DNA of 64,000 bases. Origin: Lumbricus terrestris. Taxonomy: Eukaryota > Annelida > Clitellata > Crassiclitellata > Lumbricidae. Under the pieces are notes generated by a model. It saw only the letters and a list, made by a program, of their open reading frames with translations. It was not told where the DNA came from and did no database searches. A program made the translations under genes and the position numbers. This document shows positions 58,380-64,000 of this stretch, piece by piece. How positions within the stretch are numbered: position 1 is the stretch's first letter; every line of letters begins with the position of its first letter. Where the stretch lies: NCBI GenBank assembly GCA_949752735.1, contig OX457052.1, forward strand, positions 15,974,564 to 16,038,563, in the 5' to 3' direction.

Positions 58380-60200
58380 GTGCCAGGATCACCCAGGTGA
58401 CTGTTTCCAATATCAGCTATCTGGTTATCAGGCATGTAGCAACACACACACACATTGAATCGGCTTAGCCAATAACTTGTGAATTTATTACAGGAAATAA
58501 ATAACATGCAAAACATTGCTTACAATTGTTTGGAACCACTCTCTTTGCATGTAAAAAAGTGCTCCATAATTGAATCAACAAATTGCTAATCAAAAACTTT
58601 AAATATTACAATAGACAAATTCACCTATTGCAAACAAGCTACACATAAAGATGCATGTCAACCATAAAAGGTAAAACATGCCACCGGACAAAGCCTAAAA
58701 TCATCACCATTACTTGACGCTACATTATGACTTGACATTAATGACAAATCTCAACATCAACTAATGTAATTCCAAAAGCAACTAGCATAATATTACAATA
58801 TTCGTTTCCTATTTCAAGGACACTTGCACTAATTGGCATATTAGTAACAGAACCTGAAAGTCTGTGCATTCAATGATTTCACAAGTTCTGCTAGCTTAGA
58901 AACACTTGCACACATTAAGCTCAGCAATACATAAGCTTAACACACTAATTGGAGCGCTACTGAATGGCCTTGGTTGTGAGCGGCTCTATAGAAATAGGGT
59001 TTTTTACTGAATACTATAAGCGTAGCTGACCAAATAATACTTATCTCTCATTGATGCTTAAACAGAACCAGCTGTGCCAGCTGTTTACAAATTAATTATT
59101 GGTCCAGTTAATTGGACAGTTTTCTGCTTGACCAGATAATGCATTCAGATGGTGCAACTGCTAATGCACTTGATTAAATTAAAAACATGATTGTTGTCGG
59201 GTTTACTATCAAACAAGTGGTCATTCAGACATCTAAAGCAATGCAACCCAACTGTAGGAATAATTATTGGAGCCGCAAGAAGTTCAAACTGCACCAAAAA
59301 TGTTCCTAGTGGTCCTGCCCTAATTTGTAAACAAATGAACAATTATACGTAAAAAGCGAACTGTAGCCGATTTGCACATCATGTGAGCAATTTTTAAATT
59401 AGTGCCATTTCGTAAACCCTCAACCTCCTGTAATCTGCTAACTGCTCAATATAATTCAAGCACAATTCACAACAGTATCCATTTTCCTTTCCATTGTCCT
59501 GGACTAACATTTTTTTAATAGGAGTGATTCTTCTATGTGACGGCAATTGTAGACAATGTTGACCGGGGCGGTTCTCTGTGACGGCAATTGTAGACGATGA
59601 TGTTGACAGCCTACGGTGTGCTCAACTTGCTGAAGTCGCTTCTTTGGGGTTTACGAGACAACCTAAAACAGCAAATAGGAACACAGTAAAAATTATAGCT
59701 CACAGATCTTTGTTTACTGATCCCAAATGACAACCTGCAATCAGAGGTGAATACAGTGAATTAGAGAGCTCAGCTGGTGTGACTTACACAAACTACTATT
59801 AAGGTCATGAATTAATAATACAGGATGATTATTCTCCATATTCCATAATAGCAGCACAAATGTGGAACAGCTTTAAAAATAATAAATTGTTTAATTTCAT
59901 TATCTTCAATTCACTAGCTAGTCTATATTAAAACATTAGATGGCAGATTGGTATGAAACTGTTGCAGGAAAAATCACTATGGAAATAGACCTTAACAAGA
60001 TGATGAGGTAAACTTGTAAAGCAAAGATATAGATGTCTTTTTTTCTTTAATTATGTAATCCCTGCAATCGCACTGCACTTTACTTTTAACTGCATCTTCC
60101 TCTGGCGACTAACTATCCGCGCCTCAGATTCACACTTTGGTGTGACCTTGCGCACTTAATAAATTTATGTAATAATAATAATAATAATACATGTTAACGT
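58380..60200. other. Intergenic, no gene seen
   Basis: A SINE-tail-like fragment lies at 58,950-59,000 (TTGGAGCGCTACTGAATGGC...GCGGCTCTATAGAAAT). GACGGCAATTGTAGAC is repeated at 59,539 and 59,580. Otherwise AT-rich unique sequence. Confidence 0.4.
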
Positions 60201-60204
60201 TATG

Positions 60205-60370
60205 CAGTAATCTTAATTAACATCAAATTTAACTACTAACAGAACAGACAGCCTGCAATACACGACGCCAATAGCAGCCTACAAAGCATGTCCGCCCAAT
60301 GTGAGTTCAGACTTGTTACCTCTCCCTCTCCATGCCGGTGTTAACCAATGCGCTACCGGAACCCCGGTTG
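60205..60370 (+). repeat. Dispersed repeat, partner of 30.3 kb
   Basis: TTAATTAACATCAAATTTAA, ACTACTAACAGAACAGACAG and AGCAGCCTACAAAG occur in the same order as at 30,290-30,360, and both continue to a GCTACCGG motif. Confidence 0.7.
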
Positions 60371-62535
60371 GCACAGATCCAGGACGAAGTCTGACTTGTT
60401 GGTCCAGTTCGATCGAAGCAGCTTGGCAGATCAAACGACCGATTTCTTTGCAAATTTTTCTGTGTCCATATTATGCACCAATTGTTTCAGTAGTTCTGGC
60501 TGTGAATATGGAAATCTGTTCCCACAATTAACATATTCAAAAATGTCAGTTCATAAATAGGCATTATTACAAATGTTTATTAGACATTGATGTAAGTTAT
60601 TAAGTTGAGGAAAATTTGTAAGTAAGATGTGTATGACGAGAAAACTTCAAAGTTCTGTAAAGGTGAAGACGATGCAACAGTTTGGGATAAGGTTTTCTAA
60701 CTTTTGATTATGCCACTCCAGGACGCCTGCATAATTCGATAATTGCCTTTACCTATTTACCCCGGACAACGTGTGTAAAATCAATGCACCAAAATTCTCT
60801 TCCCCAATCTGTGACAAGCACACTCAAACAACACCATACATGCATGGATATTTCACATGCCATTTATTGGGTCTGCGATGGGAGAAAAGACCCAACCGCC
60901 TTTTATGTCATGAGCTTCCATTCGGATCTGTTTGAAATTAATGAAGCCAAAGTGTGAAACGCAAATCAACATCTAACTTCAAAGCGTCTAATAAGCGCCT
61001 ACCTAATAAGTTTACAAAGCGCAGCTTTCTTCAGTTTCGAACTTTCTATTTGCTCGTATTTACTGCATATGAAGGATAATATCATTATCCCTCATTTATA
61101 ACTTTTTAAACTGACCGTTTTGCATAGATCTCGAGTTAATGACTTACTGAGCGCATTGCATCATGGTATTCTTCTGGTAGGTCGCAGCGCTCTATTTTAT
61201 CCAAGTCGATGTAACCATATTATTTTGTATACAGGCACGCAGTCTTCAGGATTACCAATAAATCTATTTGCCCTAAACGCAACACGTTACAAATAACGCA
61301 GGTGGATTGTTAGGAACAGAGCGGGTTTAGTTTTGTGTTAGTTAACATGCAAAATACAGGTCCCGCTATGAGTAGTTGGCCCAAGGGAAGGCATACGTCC
61401 TTGGACGCAAGTCGTATTTATTAACATTTTAATAACGATCACGTTCACTAGACAATAAAATAATCAGTGAACATGTTACTCACCGATAAACGACTGCGTT
61501 GCTCCTTTAATTTGTTGCTTACAACAATTTATTGTCGCGCAATAAGGCATTTTGATAAGTTTATCGATATCAACACATTTGTAGTTCCAAGATGGCAGGT
61601 CGTCGACCTCACTTCCTGAGCTCACTAGCGCAATCCAGGTCTAAATATAAATATCGATGGTCTGAACTCACGTGAAATGTGGAATCAAAATAATGAATTT
61701 AAAAACCACCAATCATATCTTGTTCTTTGTTCTTTATTCCGCCCTTATCAATACAGCCAATCAGAAGCCTTCGTTACGGGTCAGCGATTTTGTTTACGTG
61801 AAAATTATATAGCGCATGACTTTTTATTTAGCCCTATATTGCATATGTAACAAGAGAGAAGTGAAAGGAATAGGAGTCAAGCATGGTAAGAGCATGGAAG
61901 AGCATTTTTTAATCATTTTAACTGAACAACGATGCTTTTACAGCTGCACAAATTCATCTAGAGCTGCACTTTTTGTGTAGAACTACTGTGCGCTAAAAAG
62001 GTCACACATATCCGAGTTTTGAGTTTCAAGTGGCTTGAGGGAATGGTCTGACCTGCTTAGATCAGATTAGTATTAATTAAAGCTGAGGCGTGGGTGGTCA
62101 TCTGCCCAAAGTGCAGCTAGATTATCAAAATGCTTGAAGACCAAACAGAAGTAGTGAGCTTTGAAACGCTTTTGAAGGAAGCGAACTAGAGTCAATTCAA
62201 TTCCAAAACTGAAATGGTGGCCTGGTCATCCAAACACTAAACATGTTTACAGGCCCATCAAGCCGAGAGGGAGACAGAGGAAAATGCCCAGGGACCCAGC
62301 GAATTTTAGGGGAATAGGCTGGGTAGTTATATTTACAAAGTTAATGATTTATGCTCTTTTGAATATAATATTCATACATTGTCGTGAATTTCTATAGCAC
62401 CTCTTCAAGGAACTACTCCATGGTGAGAATTGTCGGGCGTTGGTCAGGTTCAACTCCTAGTCTTTCTTAGAACCCCCACAGCAGTCTTCATTGTACACAA
62501 CTCCAAATAAATCAACGTGTGACCCGCTCAGTTAC
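60371..62535. other. Intergenic, no gene seen
   Basis: GCGCAATCCAGGTCTAAATATAAATATCGATGGTCTGAAC spans about 61,628-61,667; read reversed it matches 56,889-56,925 (CCATCGATATT...GACCTGGATTGCG). A minus-strand SINE tail fragment lies at 62,385-62,425. Nothing coding is supported. Confidence 0.4.
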
Positions 62536-62805
62536 CAGTGGAGGCGCCAGGATTTCAGCTTAGGGAGCTGATCCTCGTGGAGGAAGTTTCCCATTTTCAT
62601 TTGCCAAAATTTCTGACAACCTGTTTTTCAAAATTCTTATGACCTTTTTAAGTCGTTTGGTCTTTTAGGCTTTAGGGGGGGCTTACCGTGGAAATATTTC
62701 ACTTTTACACGTCAAAATAACTGGATGGCCATTTTTTAGAGGAGCTTAGCCTATGGATGTCCTTTTTAGGGAGGCTTAGCCCCCCAGTCCCTGGCGCCGC
62801 CACTG
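62536..62805. mobile_element. hAT-type MITE (270 bp)
   Basis: Terminal inverted repeats CAGTGGAGGCGCCAGG and CCTGGCGCCGCCACTG, flanked by TCAGTTAC (62528-62535) and TCAGTTCC (62806-62813): an 8-bp duplication with one mismatch. The CAGTG end and 8-bp duplication are hAT features. The interior has two copies of a GGAGCTTAGCCTATGGATG / GGAGGCTTAGCC motif and no coding capacity. Confidence 0.88.
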
Positions 62806-62813
62806 TCAGTTCC

Positions 62814-63547
62814 TTTTCTACAATTTTCAAACTGAGCTGCTCAGTGGTGCTCCTGATTCCAGCATGGCAAGAAGAGTAGTTATTATTGCTAAAAACTTAA
62901 CTCCAATCAGTTTAAACATCAAATAAACAACTTAATAAAATCATAGTTGCATGTTTGAATGCAATATCGTATGGTCGTATGACTATTGCCCTAGCACTTT
63001 TATCACTGGAATTTTTTTCAAAAATAATTTAATGTATAGCCAAAAGATAGTTTAAGCGGCAGTGACTGCTTTGCATAGGGCCCCACAATTTCTCTCATTG
63101 GTCATGCATCAGTAACGACTAACTTCATAATGCACGTTACCATTGTGTATAACAGTATAAGCAACAACAAACCAACATTCAGATCGTGGATAATCCGATA
63201 TAATATCAGACAAGAAACATGGTCACAGAATCAAAGCATGCACAATTGCATATTGTCACTGAAAGTCTTGCTTTGGCTAAGCCAGCAATCAACTTAATTA
63301 ATGATCAGAATAACAATGACATAACATAAACATCGCGCTTCAACATAAGTTGGTAATACCAAAACATAAGTTTGTAGCACCAAAACTGAATAAACTGTTC
63401 CACAGTTCCAACCTTTATGCGCAGGAATGGTGTCAAACATAAAAAAATTCAATATAAGTGCGGAGTATACACCGCGAGTCTGCATGAAATGGATACGCAG
63501 CCGATTCTTCAAAATGAACAAAGATCCAGATTGACTGCGGACAAATG
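62814..63547. other. Intergenic / 3' flank of the hotdog gene
   Basis: No gene seen. It would hold the 3' UTR of the minus-strand hotdog gene. No strong AATAAA is visible close to the stop on the minus strand. Confidence 0.35.
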
Positions 63548-63997
63548 TTAAAGCTTGGATTTAACAGTCTCTGGAGAATGGAATTCAATGTCCATACAAT
63601 ACAGAAGAACCGTCGCCTTCTTTAACTGGAAATGAAGTAGATCCGTCGCAACATCGTCTTCCCATACGTGTACTTCCACAACATCGTTCTCCCCACACTC
63701 CTTCGCAAAGTATCGCTCAACTCTTTTCGGCTGGTCAAAGTTGGCCGAAAATTTCTTGAAGTAGTCAGCTTTGAACGCAAAATGTGCACAGTCCAGACAC
63801 ATCTTAGCATAAATATGGTTTCCAGTGTGTCCATTAAAGTCAGTGTCTGATGGAGGGATGACAAACTGATGTCTAAAGCTGTTGACCGGCGCAACACGTG
63901 GTCGGTAGGTAGGCAGCAAAGCATTATCCTGGTTAGCAAACTGGGCGTATTGTGCAAGGAAGGAATCGGAAAAACTGGAGCTCTTTCGTGTATTCAT
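63548..63997 (-). CDS. Hotdog-fold thioesterase-like protein, C-terminal exon
   Basis: 149 codons from an ATG at the very edge of the window to a stop at 63548-63550. FRHQFVIPPSDTDFNGHTGN followed by YAKMCLDCAHFAF is the start of a hotdog fold: a strand, the D.NGHTGN turn that in this superfamily carries the catalytic Asp/His region, and the long central helix. Later strands include DVVEVHVWED and LLHFQLKKATVLLYCMDIEF. It resembles the 4HBT/acyl-thioesterase families. As an open exon beginning at the edge it may continue upstream (two-domain relatives exist), so this ATG is not assured. The substrate is unknown. Confidence 0.72.
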   Translation of the reverse strand: MNTRKSSSFSDSFLAQYAQFANQDNALLPTYRPRVAPVNSFRHQFVIPPSDTDFNGHTGNHIYAKMCLDCAHFAFKADYFKKFSANFDQPKRVERYFAKECGENDVVEVHVWEDDVATDLLHFQLKKATVLLYCMDIEFHSPETVKSKL

Positions 63998-64000
63998 GTC

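Noticed and set aside
60301..60531. 76-codon ORF on the plus strand
   Set aside because: Begins in a dispersed repeat shared with 30.3 kb; no domain or splice support.

Overview
This is a piece of animal nuclear genome. It has spliced genes with phase-consistent GT-AG and GC-AG introns, tRNA-derived SINEs, a LINE, a Helitron, LTR retrotransposons and large satellite arrays. The two readable genes (an hnRNP A/B-D type RNA-binding protein and a BDH1/HSD17B2-like short-chain dehydrogenase) and the repeat load suggest an invertebrate, probably marine. The sequence alone does not settle the phylum.

Layout. 1-1.6 kb: the 5' end (minus strand) of a Ty3/gypsy-like LTR element: partial gag, primer-binding site and a candidate LTR. 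1.6-13.9 kb: almost entirely repeats. They include a ~37-bp minisatellite (2.96-4.05 kb), a ~36-bp repeat, CAA-rich DNA, a ~27-bp AT-rich minisatellite, a ~740-bp tandem duplication, a ~169-bp satellite with higher-order structure (7.3-9.8 kb) and a large imperfect inverted repeat (10.85-12.55 kb). 13.965-21.926 kb: a complete, apparently young LTR retrotransposon on the minus strand. It has two 1448-bp LTRs, a tRNA-Leu-type primer site, a polypurine tract and a GGAC target duplication. It codes only for Gag (964 aa); there is no pol.

23.34-31.45 kb: the hnRNP gene (+, nine coding exons, 332 aa), with a possible cassette exon near the 3' end and a splice donor directly after the stop codon. 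Its introns hold a SINE and a 1.55-kb TIR element. 34.31-40.52 kb: the dehydrogenase gene (-, seven coding exons, 383 aa). Its first intron holds a 1.13-kb Helitron, and a long hairpin lies just upstream.

40.98-50.24 kb: a ~37-bp repeat block, then an ~8.9-kb array of about 330 copies of a 27-bp CpG-rich monomer. The array makes four long but spurious ORFs on each strand and has block-duplicated internal structure. 50.2-63.5 kb: mostly intergenic sequence, with a palindromic element, a 5'-truncated LINE (RT C-terminus), SINE copies whose tails match that LINE, other dispersed repeats and a 270-bp hAT-type MITE. One isolated ankyrin-like exon may lie near 53.2 kb. 63.55-63.997 kb: the last exon of a hotdog-fold thioesterase-like gene on the minus strand, continuing off the right edge or starting at it.

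The genes show no operon-like link. The most unusual items are the gag-only LTR element with Gag starting inside its LTR, the block-amplified 27-bp satellite, and a SINE family sharing its tail with the resident LINE.
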